Part shown: positions 9,671 through 22,981 of the stretch, one piece after another
Layout: the number at the start of each line of letters is the position of its first letter
How positions within the stretch are numbered: the stretch's first letter is position 1
NCBI RefSeq assembly: GCF_022965805.1
Contig: NC_133109.1
Span: 759,001-823,000, forward strand
Length of the DNA stretch: 64,000 bases
Direction: 5' to 3'
DNA from: Primulina eburnea
Taxonomy: Eukaryota > Streptophyta > Magnoliopsida > Lamiales > Gesneriaceae
Notes under the pieces: model-generated
Databases searched by the model: none
Seen by the model: only the letters and a program-made list of their open reading frames with translations
What the model was told of the DNA's origin: nothing
Made by a program: the position numbers and the translations under genes

Positions 9671-12573
9671 ATGTATGCGGATACTGAGCTTTTATTCCCT
9701 TACTTTCAGAACTTCGCTCAAGAAGTTCAGCAGTTTGATGAGTTTTGCTGCTCACACAAAACCAATGCTTCATTGGTAAGTAATCTCCTCGTTTCTTCTT
9801 TTCTTGGCCTGCATTAATCTTCTTTTCAAAATTAGAATGATTAAGTTTTGAGGGGTTCTTTTCATTTGCGTGACCGTCTACACATTTTTTATTTGGCGTT
9901 TTTTTTCATCTTCATTGGATTTTCTTGAGGTTGGTTCTAACTAATCATCTGTCTTTTGGTGAATGTTAATGGAATTTACAAGATTTTCCAGTTCAAGATC
10001 CAATATTTTGGTGGGTTATTAGTGACGTTTCACTGCTTGGTTTTTTATTTAAAACATATTTATTTAATGGGGATTAAAGCAGCATAAACGGAAAGTGATT
10101 TCAGTTCTTCTTTAAGTGCTGGGATCTATTTATGGGAGAGGGAAATAAAAGGAGATGTGGAAATAATATCATAATCATTAGTTCCGTGTCATTCACTCAC
10201 TGCCCCATTCTTCTTTCATTCAAAAAAGACAAAATAGGGGATGACTAATCTTTTTATTTGCACAGTTCCTTTTTGTTGGTTTTGATCTTGTAATGTGTTG
10301 GGAATTCACTTTTCATCCCACTTGAGCTGATTAAAGATGGAAAAAGTTGGGAAAAAGGTAGAGATAAGCTAAGCTAAGCTCAGCTACCCTTTAGTGGTTG
10401 TTATTCTATTAATTGTTTTCCATTTTCTTGACGGATTTCCATTCGTTGGAGTAGCTTTGTTGTTTACCTTAAAACGGGTTTTTTTACCCTTCCTTGCGCT
10501 CTTCATTTGCTTGAGAGTTCAGATTGTAGGGATTTCTAAGAAAAGGGTAGAAGACTCATGTTTGTTGCATTCTTGTAGCTATCACTTCATTGGTTGCGGC
10601 CTTGGCGGCAGTGAGGAGAGGGGGGTGGGGGTGGGATGAGGTGGATGGTTGTCCTATCCCTCTTATATTTTCCTATGCATACCATTATTTACAATTTTGT
10701 TCCCCTAAATCATATAAAAAAAATTGATTCATATTAGCTCCCCTTGTTCCTTACTTTTGGCTCTGCCAGTATGGAGTTTGGGAACCTGTTTTACCCCTCT
10801 TGAAAGAGATGGGAATGGTAAGTGCGAGGGCTGAGGACTGGCCACGCCACAGATCGGGTGGTACACCACTGCTGGATGATGTCGTAAGATGGAGTGCCAT
10901 GGAGAATTTATCGACCATATAGCTTTAGCATCCTTTATTTTAGAACATTGTGAGAGTTGACAAATTGAAAACCAGGGGAATGACAAATGCACGCTTTTTT
11001 TGAATATTTGGACATCGGTATTGGTTTTAGTAGGTTTTAATTCCGAAATAAAAAAAGATGACAATGTCTGGTGACCTATATTTATTTTGTTTATGCTTCT
11101 TGACTATGTCTAAAATCGTGAATAGGTGACAGTATATAGAGGCCGTTTACTTTTTTAATGCTCCTCACCAGTTGATTTTACATCACTAACAGTTTCTTTT
11201 CCTTTAATTTAATGTAGGGCATAACAAGTAGTCTCATTCAGACCTCCACTATATCCGATTACAACCTGGGAGGGGAAGGGGATCTCTTCAAGGCCCCTGA
11301 ACCAGTAATTGAAGAACCAATTATGGGAATCGATCCGATGACAGCTGCCATTTCAATGATTTCTTGTGGTGAAAACATCATATCCCCACAACCATTGACT
11401 GTGTCGGATATCGAATCATCTATCAAGAGTGGTCAGCTTCTCAGTGATGTTTTTTACGAATGCAAGAAGGATATTTTAGCCAAAGAAGGCAATGAAACGC
11501 CTCTATCTGATGTCCTAAGTATCGAAATTCCTGCTGTGAAGACTGATGGAATCTCCATCGTCGAGGGTTCGTTCCAGAAAAGTGTTAGCTCTAGCTGCCT
11601 GAGTTCAATGGAGTATGTACACGAGGCTTCATTGAGGCCAAATTTCCTTGATCTTCCTGTTATGGACTTTGGAGATGTTTATCGGATGCGAAGAGCTTAT
11701 AGTGATGGAGACATAAAGGTTCAAAATCACTTACTTTCTTGTTTATCTTCTTTACAAGCTACTCATGCATAGAAATGATTCCATTCTTTCGCTGAACGAT
11801 AAGATTGATTTGTGTCCACATTGAAACTTTTGCTAACCATAAGAAAGGATAAAGTGCCCAAGAAATGTGGCTCCATGTTTAGACTAATATAATCTGGAAA
11901 CTCAGTATTATCTTGTCTCATATCAGATTATGGAAGAGGTCCGAATGCCCTTATACGATTATGCATCAACTCTGTTAGCAACTTAAGTTGGTTATTTAAA
12001 AAAAAAAAAACAATTGGATATGTCAAAATAGTATCCAGTGGCACCCATTCTGTAAAGTTAATCGAATCTCAAGAGGCAGTGGTTGTAGCTATTTTCCCAA
12101 ACATGTGAACACTAAAATGATAGTATTTCTCCTCTAATTGTTCTCATGATTCAAGTCCGTATGCATGTAACGGTTCTATGACAGTCTTCAAACTAAGAAA
12201 GGTTTAGATGTTTGTGTCCTCTTCGACAGGATGGGGCACGGTTCATTGATTCTGAGTTTTTATGACAGACTCTTGGTAACGGTGATGTAAACCTCGTACA
12301 ATCCCCATTGGGCATGCCAACTATTACGAGTAGTTACACTTCTGAAGAACGCAAGGAGAAACTTTCCAGGTACCGGAGCAAGAAGTCCAAGCGAAACTTT
12401 GGCAGGAAAATCAAGGTCAGTCCAAAACAAAACAATCAGCTTATCCTCAAAATGGGGTTTTGAAAACTACACACCTGCGAAACTTATTGTATGTTTTGTT
12501 TCAGTATGCTTGCAGGAAGGCGTTGGCCGACAGCCAGCCAAGAATTCGTGGAAGATTCGCGAAGACCGAATAA
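9671..12573 (+). CDS. CCT-motif family transcriptional regulator (four exons)
   Basis: Exons: 9671-9775, 11218-11718, 12269-12415 and 12505-12573. All introns are GT-AG, all junctions fall between codons, and the frame closes at TAA for 273 residues. The N-terminus (MYADTELLFPYFQNF) is an acidic, aromatic segment. The middle is Ser/Ile-rich with a conserved-looking YDLGGEGDLF-type block and FYECKKDIL. The C-terminus (about 229-271) is a full CCT motif (EERKEKLSRYRSKKSKRNFG ... YACRKALADSQPRIRGRFAK) split by the last intron. There is no B-box or receiver domain, so this is a CMF-type protein rather than CONSTANS or a PRR. CCT domains bind DNA with NF-Y partners and localise to the nucleus; the target here is unknown. 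The donor of exon 2 (AAG|GTTCAA) is the weakest splice call. A stop after FAKTE gives the short tail. Confidence 0.9.
9776..11217 (+). other. Long first intron of the CCT-motif gene
   Basis: The 1442-bp intron starts GTAAGT and ends TGTAG. It contains a GCTAAGCTAAGCTCAGCT tandem at about 10370-10385 and a G-rich stretch (about 10600-10640). Open stretches at 10394-10639 (+) and 10729-11064 (-) lie inside it, resemble no protein and are not called. A long first intron is often regulatory in plants, but nothing here proves it. Confidence 0.75.
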
Positions 12574-12952
12574 ATAGGAGCCTCCGAGAAACAGTGACAA
12601 GGAGCAAGAACAAGAATGAAGGTGTGGAAAATCTTTAGATGTTGTGAGGGGAAAAAAGAAGCGTCCAAGCAGTAAATTTAGGTCTCTGCAATGATATATT
12701 GAAGATTAGGTAGGATTTAGTTAATAGTGTAAGATGGATGCATGAACCTATTAGAGTTGGTCGACGGGTTTGTTTCTTTGTTACTTGAATAATCTCATGT
12801 AGACTAGATATGTATATATATATCGTTTGTTCGATAGTGAAATAAATAAAATTTCTGTAATTTAATAAATGTTACGTTGTCCAATTTCTGTGGAGGAATC
12901 CAAAGTTCTTGGGGTGGCCAAAATCTTGGGACATTATGTGGTGAGAAACTCG

Positions 12953-13058
12953 ATATTTAAATAGTCAAATATATTGTATTTGTAATGTCATCAAAATTTA
13001 TTTTATATTTAAATAGTCCAATATATTTTATTTGTAATGTCATCAAAAATTGTATTTT
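12953..13058. repeat. Two-copy tandem repeat, about 53 bp unit
   Basis: ATATTTAAATAGTC(A/C)AATATATT at 12953 recurs at 13005, followed in both by TTTGTAATGTCATCAAAA. It lies between the 3' ends of the CCT-motif gene and SF3A3. Confidence 0.85.
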
Positions 13059-13079
13059 ATGAATTTTTCAATAATATAA

Positions 13080-13610
13080 TTAATTGCCTCAAACGTCAAA
13101 TCAACATTTTTACGTCTAATTTTCTCAAATCACTTGTTATTTTAACATTTTTCATTCAATAATTATACAACGCTATTTTATTTAAATTATATCTATGTCT
13201 AACTCTAATATATAAAAAAAAAGTATTTAGAAAGGTAAACAAAAAAAAAAACTACAAAATTGTCTCACTGCTAAATAAAATCAAGCTGAAAACTCGACCA
13301 AACATCTCCTTCGAACAGCCAACTACCAGCATTCAGGTCCAAAACAATTTCTACCCACGAACCAGTGGATCCCATTGCTTCATTATATGATATCATTACA
13401 AATAGGTTATATTGAATTCCATGTCAGAATATTGAGTACTCGAGAAGAAGCTCCCATTGCTTCAGAATAATTTTAACATTGATCGTGTCAGGAAGATCAA
13501 CTCGATATGCAATTTCAGTTTTACCAAAGAACGAGCATGGATGATTCTTGCCTGACAGACGCACCGTGAATCCAAGAAAAAAAGGCATTGGCTGGATCGG
13601 ATTGTCTCCC
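13080..13610 (-). other. 3' flank and probable 3' UTR of SF3A3
   Basis: The downstream flank on the minus strand, below the TAA at 13611-13613, has no other gene. The segment nearest the stop (about 13300-13610) has gene-like base composition and is the likely 3' UTR. It becomes AT-rich below 13260. Confidence 0.5.
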
Positions 13611-16600
13611 TTATATCAAACCCTGACGTTGTAGATCGGTATATGTCTTCTTGTTATAAATGTTACCCTCCTTGTCTTCATATTCTTCTTCCAGCTCAGG
13701 GCGCCACTTATTTACACCTTGCTTTTCTTGGATTTTTTCCCAAAGTTGTTTCGCTTCCTATGTGAATGAATCAATATTGTTTAACCATACGTAGCAGAGA
13801 AAGTAGTATACAACATTATTTTTGACAGAGTGATCAATCATTAAAATATGTGTTTTTCGACATGCCTAGTTATCAGATTGCAAGGATCATTGTTCCTACA
13901 AATGAGGATGGCATTCGATGGTAGCAACATCCACCAGGAAAATAGTCAACAAAGAGATGAGGCTGATATAAATCCAAAATTGCATGCTAGAAAGCGTACC
14001 TCAATGGATGTTATTTCGTTAAAATTCTTCGTATTTGGAATACCAAGACATCGCATTCCATGTTGGTGTCTCCATTCCTTGAAATGGCGCTCATAAGCCC
14101 TACGGCCCCAATAACTTTGGTTCCCACATATTTCACATTTGAACTCCTGTTAACGTGCAATAACTCAACAACAAAAATTAATATGTTCAGAAAGCCAAAC
14201 ACAGTACCAGACAGCTCAAAATACAAACATGAAGGGCAATCACCATTAAGACCATCCAACAGTAGAAAAATAACCATGACCGACAAGTCTCACTCTTCAG
14301 CCTAAGTTAGTAAAACCAACTTATTATCAAACCACCAATATCCCTCACTCTCAAAGGAAACAAGACTCAGTAACAAGGGATATTTAGAAAGAGGTTAGCA
14401 TTACATTAACTACAATTGTTCATCGTCCATTATTTTCTTTTGCTTTCTTGGTTCCACAAGGACATTATTTTATAGCATTCCGCCTTTACCACATTTTCTT
14501 TTTTTACTTAGTAACTCTGTTTGTGACCATTCTTCATCTATTTTCCTTCTGTTTTTCCCTGCCCTCTTTTCCATCTCCTAACTGCACTGAGGGGGAAGGG
14601 TATGCTACCCATTGCTCAAATATTCTAAAATAGCTAAATTTTTCCGAGCACTCTTTTAGTATACTGACATCTTTTAAAAGAAAGTAATAGAGAAGCTTCA
14701 CGACAGACCACCGGAAAACCACAGCAAGAGGAAAATACCACAGATTCGTCAAATTGGTTATTTACCTGACCAAGCCCATGAAGCTTATATAACCAGTATG
14801 GAATAGGCTTTCCGTCCCAACCCATGGGCAATTTTAGGGGATTGTAGATCTGCTGATCCTCATCATCACTTTCAGATTCAGCTTGCACCTCATCCTGATG
14901 GTATAATCCAATAAAAAAATTACATTCACAAATAAACAAAAAATAACCGCACTAATACTCTTGGGGTGAGTTGTTTTGTTTTTATTTATGTTTTACACCT
15001 AGCCCATCCTTTTACTCATATCAGTATTATCCGGGTTAGCAGAGCATGAATAGCAGTACCTCTTCACGTTCTTGAACAATTTCATCATATGTCAAGGCAT
15101 GTTTCTTCTCGATGTTTTCTTTTGTTCGCACAATGGTCTGCAAAAATCAAATACCAGAAATAAAAATTAAGTCACCATGAAACATTTCCATTTATGCAGT
15201 CTCCCAGTTATATAAAATTTAACGCACAAAAAGGTGGAAGAACTGGGTAAAATGATCACAACCATGAGAAAGAGGGGTGCAGAACCAACACTAAAGGGGA
15301 AATCAGAAATCAAATGGAGAAGGGTGAGAGAATTAAAGAAGTGAGAGACGTTATAAGCTTACCTCATGCAACAGGTCACATAACTTTTTCAATTTGGCTT
15401 CCATCAAGGAAATCTCTTTAGCATCTTCATTAGGCCCCAGGGCAACAGCTCCACCATTTCTATCTGGTCCAAGTGAGCCCTTAGCAAAATGTTTTCTATC
15501 CAACTTCTCAAGGGGTGTATGCTGGAGCAGAAAAAAATCAACAAGATCAAAGACAGATAAATTTCAGCACCAGGTGCCAAAGTTATAGATAACCCGTAAC
15601 TTCTATTTCATGAGGTAATTGAGGTATAGCACAGTTTGTTTAATCATGACGCGCCTAAGATGAGACTTTATTGGATCAAGTAAAGTACAGATCCTCTAAA
15701 TTAAAAATAATGCACGCAAAACTTGGATCTGAAAGAAAAAGATTCATAGCCATCCAACCATAGCTTCCTCACCTATACATATGTACAATGGTACACATGC
15801 ACAAGTCCATTTACAATATGCATCAGAGAGTGTATTCTCACCTTTGTAAGAAAAATCCTTTCTGCACGCTGTCGAACAGTGCCTCCTGTTTTCAATCCAA
15901 GGGCAGCCAATGCCTACAAAATAGGGTATCAGTCAGTAATACAACCATAACAGGATTTTGTAAAACACACTTTCACAAACTATAGAAACTAGAAAGTGTA
16001 AAATGAGAAATGGATTTAAATCACATTGGTTCAGATATGCTGCATCACTATCAGTTAGACAAGCTTATTTACTTTTTACTCATTGTCGAAAGCATTACAA
16101 GGAGCTACTTATTGAAAAAAATCATCAGCATGACAAGTATGCAACAGGTTAATCTAAATCTTTTCCAAAAATTTAGCTTTTTCATGTGAAAATAATGTTT
16201 CGCTTCCAAAGCAAATACTTAAATTGAAAAAGTTCTTCCAACACTTCCATTAGTACCTCTTTCAACTTCTCCGGTCCTACTATCATTAGCTCCTCGACAG
16301 TTCCGTAATAATCAAGATCAATAATTTGATTCTGTTCCGGAATGGCAGCATTTTTCTGGCCCTCATTCTCCCATCCTTCAACCTGACCATTACTCCATTG
16401 CTCTTCAAAATCAGAAACTACCTGCCGGATATAGAGACTAATAAGAACTCAAGCTTAAATCAGTCAATATGTATACCAATCAGTAGGAGGATTTTTTTCC
16501 CTTTAGTAAAAGTCAATAAAATAATACTTAACAGTCCATCAAAATAGAATAGTGTAACAAGTAATTCTGATGTGCTCGTTAGATCAATTTTGAACTGGAA

Positions 16601-17988
16601 AGCAGGGGAACGAAAAGCCAAAGAAGAACATAACAATAGAAAGGACCAAAGCGAAAAGGTGGATTATAGTAGGTGTAGCACAAACCTTGGAGAAAATCCT
16701 TTCAAGATCTTGTAAAGGTCCTGTACGCTCGAAAAAGTATATAAGATATTCCAGGAGTTTTTCCATGTACTCTTTATACTGCCTGTTAAAAACAACGAGA
16801 AATACAACAGGTTTAGAATGGATGGCATGCAATTCTTAGCTCGAGAACGAAAGAGGAGCAGAACAGATAATAATAATTCTCAGATGAGTTTCCACGAGGT
16901 TTTCATTTCTGAAGGTAAAGCAAACAAGATAATCCAACATATTAATAAATACATGGACAAACTTTGAGGACAAAATGGCCCTAACAATTTTTTCAGAAAT
17001 AAAAGTGGAAGATATGACAAAGTAGAGCATAAACTGCGTTTCTTATGTAGCAAAGTAGTAAATGGTAGATCTACCTGGTGAGCTTCAACTTGCAGGATAT
17101 GTTCTCTGGTTGCGAAAATAAGTCGAGATAAATAGAATAATCGATTTGCTTCCCAAATTTAGAGTTGATATAGTCATTGTATAATTCATGCAAATCGAGG
17201 TATCTACCAGAGGCTTCCTGAAAAAATCCAAATTTTTATCAACAATGGCATAAAAGCAAATCTGCAAACTTCCAACATAAATTAATCAAAAAATAAGAGA
17301 AATTTGAACTGTATCAGCAGATTCCCGCTATTATCATGTGCTGGTGCATTTCATCTGAATGTAACAGAAAGAGAGTAATAACCTCTCCAGTGAACTCAAT
17401 AACCGGCTCCTCTTTAAGAAGCTGTTCAAACTCATCAGTGGTGTCAACATATCGAGCAGCAGGATGCCTTCTGTGGTACTCACGAATCTGCATTCCACCA
17501 ATACACATCATCAATATCAAGAAATAGAGAACAGTTGTTTTTTTAATAAAAAAAAAAACAATAGTAAGAAAGCACAGAATTTCACACTTCTTTCAGTCTA
17601 TCATAAAATGCGCTGAAAACATTGACATTGGCTCCCGTGGAACTCTGTCCACCGAGCGCCGCAATCTCATCCTTCCTAGCATTGTCATTGTCCTCGTAAA
17701 TTTCAATCTACATGTCAAAAAACTAACATTCACCATAAATCAATCAGCAAAATAAATACCTGAAGCTAAAAAAAGTACAAATAAAAAAATTAAGCTTCGA
17801 AAAAATAGTTTTACGAGCTTGTGTGTGGTTGAAGTGATTTGATCAATCATGTTGCGAACGCGGTGACTCTGGTAGAGACGTTCCTTGTTCGTCGGCGGCT
17901 CGGTTTGGAGATCCTTCACAATGATCCGCTCCAGTCGCTCGACTTCCTCGTGCGATGCACGAGTCACCTCCAGCAGCGTCGAAGACAT
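13611..17988 (-). CDS. SF3A3: Splicing factor 3a subunit 3 (SF3a60; ATROPOS-type), twelve exons
   Basis: Exons in coding order: 17988-17815, 17707-17588, 17487-17383, 17217-17075, 16782-16686, 16421-16257, 15913-15842, 15521-15363, 15137-15060, 14894-14766, 14146-14000, 13757-13611. Phases close and give 511 residues, close to the usual plant length of about 500. It begins [20 protein letters not shown], the family's N-terminus. The region around 180-215 carries the [17 protein letters not shown] helix. [20 protein letters not shown] (about 392-411) precedes the matrin-type C2H2 zinc finger, with Cys418, Cys421, His435 and His441. It ends in the family's [12 protein letters not shown]3a60 joins SF3a66 and SF3a120 in the U2 snRNP and helps position it at the branch site in the nucleus. 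The Arabidopsis homologue is ATO. Intron 1 starts directly at CTC|GTAAAA. I see no damage. Confidence 0.95.
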
Positions 17989-18059
17989 CCTTCGAATTCT
18001 TCAGATTTGCCCGAGACCTAGGATTTTTCGTTTGTAGAGGTTTAGGGAATGAAGATTGG

Positions 18060-18554
18060 GGGAGCCAAGCAACGGTGTCGTTTTGATAGTGGGCCACTGG
18101 AAAGGACCTATTTGCATGGAGTGAAATTATGTGGGGGTTTTAAGATAATACTATTAAATTGAGGGGTCGATTAGATTGTTTTAAATTTTAATATTTTCTC
18201 TATTCTTAATTTTTTTTGGGCATTAGTAATCCGGGCAGAGATTTTTACTGGAAAATGTAATTCTAAAATGATAATACTTAACTGAATGCAGTTTAGTTTA
18301 TAGCAGGCGAATGTTGCATTGTTTTTGGGCCTCAGACTCATAATAACAAACATTATTATAATTAACATTAATAGCATAAACGTTAGTACCATTTATTTAA
18401 ATATAAAGTATAATCAAACATGTTGATAAGACAATCCATAAATTTGATATAATAAGGTACAAATTTTGGATTAGACCGGATGTCACACTAGATCTAAATA
18501 TAAGACTTTTCATTTTCATATTTTCTTTTATTCAATCTTTATTATCCGATATCT

Positions 18555-18607
<53 letters not shown>

Positions 18608-20492
18608 ATAATAATAGAAATGATAATAAAAGTTTGGGTTTATTTTATATAATAAGTCGAAATAAGATATAGTTGCTTAATATTTAAATATGACGTATCC
18701 TGAAAGAAAAATGTCACAATGCTTATAAATCAAAGTGAAGTCAATATTATTGCAATAATTATATTGGTTTCTAAAATGAATATCGTAGGATAAAAAAATG
18801 GCTCCCACCAATATTTGGTGTAGCACTTTTCGCACACAGATTCAGTATACTTGATCATTTTTGACCTAAAATGAATTCACATTTTTGGAACGAAGTTATC
18901 TTTGTTCAGATAAATCATATATCCGAGGTGATCATCTGTTGTTCATTGGACTCAGTTTCCGAGCAGAAGCTGCATTTGCCAGTGGACTCAATTTCCGGTA
19001 CGATGAATATTGTCCAGTGTTCCAATAAAAATCATTCATCCATTCATTTACAGTAGTTCATAAATGATTAGAACTCAATAGTATCTTCACATTTCAAACA
19101 TGCATTACAATATGATAAATGTGAAGTTTCAATATGATGCAATATTTATAATAAAGAGAATGGTAATTTTATCATAAATGTTAGGCCAAATAACAAAAAG
19201 CTATATAGAAAGAAATCCAGTAGTAAAATCTCTCTCACCGCAACAGCTTGCTTTCTTACTCCGGTTGCTTCAATAATCACTAGGGTAATAATTTTTTTGA
19301 TGTCATGTGTATTGATTAGGCTACTAGATATATGACTACCCTAATGTTCAAACTTTTGGTCAAAATTGAGTTTGATACTATGTAATATTTTACAAAAAAA
19401 ATCTTAATAATTCCAAATCATCTCCAAAAAAAATATGAAAACTTTACGGAAGGTGTATCTTAACTAGTTCTACAATTTTTGTTTAGAAAAGTTATCAAAA
19501 TTCCAAACCCATTTTGCTCATATTGCATTTTTTCAGGCTGGTCTTCAAAGGATATTGGTTGCCGGAGAAATGTAGTTTTTGTGAATGTTCCCATTCATCA
19601 GCTGGAACTTTGATGTACTAGACATCATGGTGTGAATTTTTATTCTATATTTATGTCCAAAAACAATATGCATAATAGTAAAATGTAAGCATCAAAACAG
19701 TTCTCAAACTTTTCAAGAAAACAAGTTATATATAGAACTTTGGTTTTCAAAAAAATAATAATAATAAATCATATACTAACTAACAAACTTTGAAATTTGG
19801 ACTCAAATCCTAAGATCAGTGCAGAAACCTTCGGTCATGGATAGTTTTTAAAAACGACGTAGCGCGTGGAAGGCAAGCGCCGATGCGTGGATGTTCTCCA
19901 TCCACCACACGTGGCCAAGATTTTTAGGGTGAAACCATAGTGGCACGTTCTACAACTTTCACGTTGAATGCTTTTCGAAAATTTCAGTTAATCGTGCCTA
20001 AAATATGCATTTTTGAAATGATTTTCATAAGTTTGTAGTTGCCAGAAAAGACTACTTCCGGTGACATTTCGGGCAACCGGCCGACATTGAGATGAACCAG
20101 AGAACATGAATAACAATTTTCTTCTATATCTAAAAGCAGAAACCATGTGAACATTCAACTTACAAACGAAGTTTTTGGTTAAAATACATTTACGGCTTGA
20201 CTAGGTTTCGAATTTTTATGGAGAATTTGGCTTTTAATTTTCGATACCTCTTGTTCCTAAAGCTTTCTAGATAATTGAAGAGTATAGGGAATTTTTTGTT
20301 CGGATTTTGGGAAATTTTGGATATGTTTTACAATTTTTCACTCAAAATACGCTCATTTTTCACAAAACTTGTTTCTATAGACTAACTTGTGTATCACCAA
20401 AATTACAGTTTACGCTGTGTTTTTATAGCCTAGATTGCATGGGAAAGCTTTCCAAATGTTTGACAAGTATGGCTTTAGCTTTTTGACACATA
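18060..20492. other. Intergenic region, largely unrecognised
   Basis: It holds the TA microsatellite at 18557-18604. Stretches around 19520-19620 and 19820-20100 have higher GC content and look like old retroelement sequence, but I cannot assign them. The 61-codon stretch at 18871 is not recognisable as a protein. A poly-A/poly-G run lies at about 20529-20549, inside the following LTR. Confidence 0.5.
18557..18604. repeat. (TA)n microsatellite
   Basis: About 24 TA units, followed by a short ATA triplet run. It will be length-variable and prone to assembly error. Confidence 0.95.
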
Positions 20493-20497
20493 TTTAG

Positions 20498-21097
20498 TGT
20501 TGGTAAATTGTCAACAATTGATATGAAAAAGAAAAAAAAAGGGGGGGGGATCACAGTGTATACAAGAAGTACTAAATGATTGGCAGGTGGTTAGGAATCA
20601 GTTGCTGTCAACTGATTGGATGGCCTAAAATCCTTCTCAATGGATAGCCGTTGGATTCAAGCAGTTAGCAGAATCTTGGAATTTGTATATAAATACTCCT
20701 GCTAGCTCTTGATGGAAGAGACGGATCAGTCAAGCAAGAGAAGAACAAGAGAGAATATAGAGCACAACAAAAGGAAGAAATCTGAGAGTGTTCTTCTGAA
20801 ATTCATAGAAGAAGAACGAGAGTGTTTCTTGTATTGAGTGCTGAATATTCTAGAGTTTATACTTGTTGTGTACACTGAATTCTCGTGAAAATTCTTAATG
20901 AGATTACCTCCCGTGGACGTAGATCATTCTTGATCGAACCACGTAAATCGTGTGCTTTCTTCTTAGATTCTTATTATCTGTGTTCTTGAATTTACATGAA
21001 TGAGTATATGAAAAATGCTATGTCATACTGTAATCTTGCTGAATCCTTGATTGTTCAAACGAGCAAGAAGATATAACAGAGGGATCGAGGAACAACA
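20498..21097 (+). mobile_element. Copia-type solo LTR, 600 bp, with intact TSD
   Basis: It starts TGTTGGTAAATTG and ends GGAACAACA, so the termini are TGTTG/CAACA. The 5-bp duplication TTTAG is exact at 20493-20497 and 21098-21102. Inside are a TATA box (TGTATATAAATA, about 20676) and a block CCCGTGGACGTAGATCATTC ... GAACCACGTAAATCGTGT, typical of copia LTR R-U5 regions. No internal domain remains, consistent with LTR-LTR recombination. Strand is inferred from the TATA box and that block. Confidence 0.85.
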
Positions 21098-21102
21098 TTT
21101 AG

Positions 21103-22166
21103 CTTTAACTGATTTTAATTGATCGATGGCTTATTTCTCATTGGTTGACACATGTATATTAGTATTATGTTAATTTCTTATCTTCGAGTTTGGAATGTTA
21201 GAAAGTGCTTAATTTTTTTTAAAAAAATACAGTTTTAAATGTTGTATGGATGATTTGTATGGCTTTTTTTAGCTTTTGAAGCCCTAAAAACAGAAATTAA
21301 CAAGCCAAGAAACACAGCCATCAGTGCTTATGCTTTTAACCTTAGAACTAAACGTAACACTTATTTGGTTCTACTTGTAAAGCACTTGAAATAGTTTTAT
21401 AAACGAAGTGATTTTATATCCAAACTCCCTTACGTTGACTTACCTTCTCATAAGTAAGAAAGATATTGAACATGAAATATTTATATGTAATTTCAGTCAA
21501 TATAGCATCTGCATATGTACTTTTACCAGAGAGATTCATGTTCAGCTATATTCGTGAAGGAAGATGGTAACGTGAAAATACTACTGTTTGACGCAGCTAT
21601 ATTAGTTCGACTTTATGAAAAAAGTGAATTCTAACATATTTGGAGTATAATGTTTTATTTACATCTTACAACTGCATATTTAACGAGCACAATGGTAGCG
21701 AACTCGTGCTTTCCACTGTATGACGGACAAGAGACAACGGTATGTTATCAACTTCAAATTTATTCCTCGTTCAATCGAAAACTACCCAAGAAAAACTTGT
21801 TTAATGAATCATATCCAACCTACCATGGTGAGCTAGATTGTAGGACCACCCAAGCGATCTTAGTCTCAACCAAGAAAATGGAATTACCAGCATACTTTTT
21901 CAGGTTGTGTTACACATCCTTACCATAAAAAGGGGAATATGGTTCATAAGAAAACGCAGCAAAAGCGTCCCACGACTTTGGAGGACACTCAAATGATGCA
22001 GAATATAGCTTCCAATAACAAGTTCTCTGTTGTTCAAGATTTATTCGATCCTAGCCTAACTGTAATACCCCAAATACTTATTCGATGAGGTAAGAGATCG
22101 ATATATGTTTTTTCATGCGGCCCACCTGCTGCATCACATGAAAAAACTTAGTGGTATTATCTATTG
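21103..22166. other. Intergenic region with an unassigned open stretch
   Basis: The 92-codon open stretch 21650-21928 and open sequence after it (about 21930-22070) have a somewhat gene-like composition. I recognise no protein, and no clear splice structure supports a gene. Confidence 0.4.
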
Positions 22167-22353
22167 GAGTAGGTATCTTGTGAGACGGTTTCATGAATCT
22201 TTATCTGTGAGACAGGTCAACACTACCTATATTCGCAATAAAAAGTAATACTCTTAATATAAAAAATAATATTTTTTCATTGATGACCCAAATAAAAGAT
22301 ATATTTCTCACAAAATATGACATTTGAGACCGTCTCACACAAGTTTTTGCATA
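22167..22353 (-). repeat. GTGAGAC-ended dispersed repeat, copy 2
   Basis: Same family as 8761-8943, in the orientation ending GAGACCGTCTCACACAAG. The left palindrome has decayed (GTGAGACGGTTTCATG). Confidence 0.8.
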
Positions 22354-22976
22354 CCTATTGATATGGTCGAATTAACCGGAAACTGCATTCAATATCGTGT
22401 TCTTTAAAATATGGTACTCGATGGCAGATCCAACTTAGGATCAAAGGGGTCCCAAATTTCTTTTTTTACTATATATATAATTTTTTTTAGAAAATAAATA
22501 TAACTAAATGCCCCCAAATAATGAAAAGAACATGTATCTTAGTAGTAGACATGACTTTATGAATTTGTTATACCCGAATTCGAATCTTATCATTCCCAAA
22601 TTGTTTTCCCCTTCAACCCTTTTTTTCCTTCTTTTTTTATTCAAAATTATCCTTTAAAATAATATAAAATTGACAAATACATGATAAATAAATAGAAACG
22701 GGAAAGTGAGCTTGATTCTTGGTCGATTATAATTCATCATGAAACATTTCTCTTAGACAAAAAAAAAATCAGGTGAGTATATTTCTTTAAATTTTAATCA
22801 CATTTATTAAGTTGTTTTTTTAGTCGTTTCTGACTTGTTTTATAATAAATGTTTGGTTGGTGTTATCTAGAATCTTGAATTGAAATGTGGGTCATGTTAC
22901 CATTTTTTGAAAGAAACTTTGGTTTTTTTTATGTCCTGTTTGTTTATCTATTGAAATTGATAAGAATGTTTTTAGT
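22354..22976. other. Intergenic, no gene recognised
   Basis: AT-rich sequence with poly-T tracts. Nothing identifiable. Confidence 0.5.
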
Positions 22977-22981
22977 CCTAT

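Noticed and set aside
10394..11064. Open stretches on both strands inside the first CCT-gene intron
   Set aside because: No similarity to known proteins, opposite strands, and enclosed by a well supported GT-AG intron.
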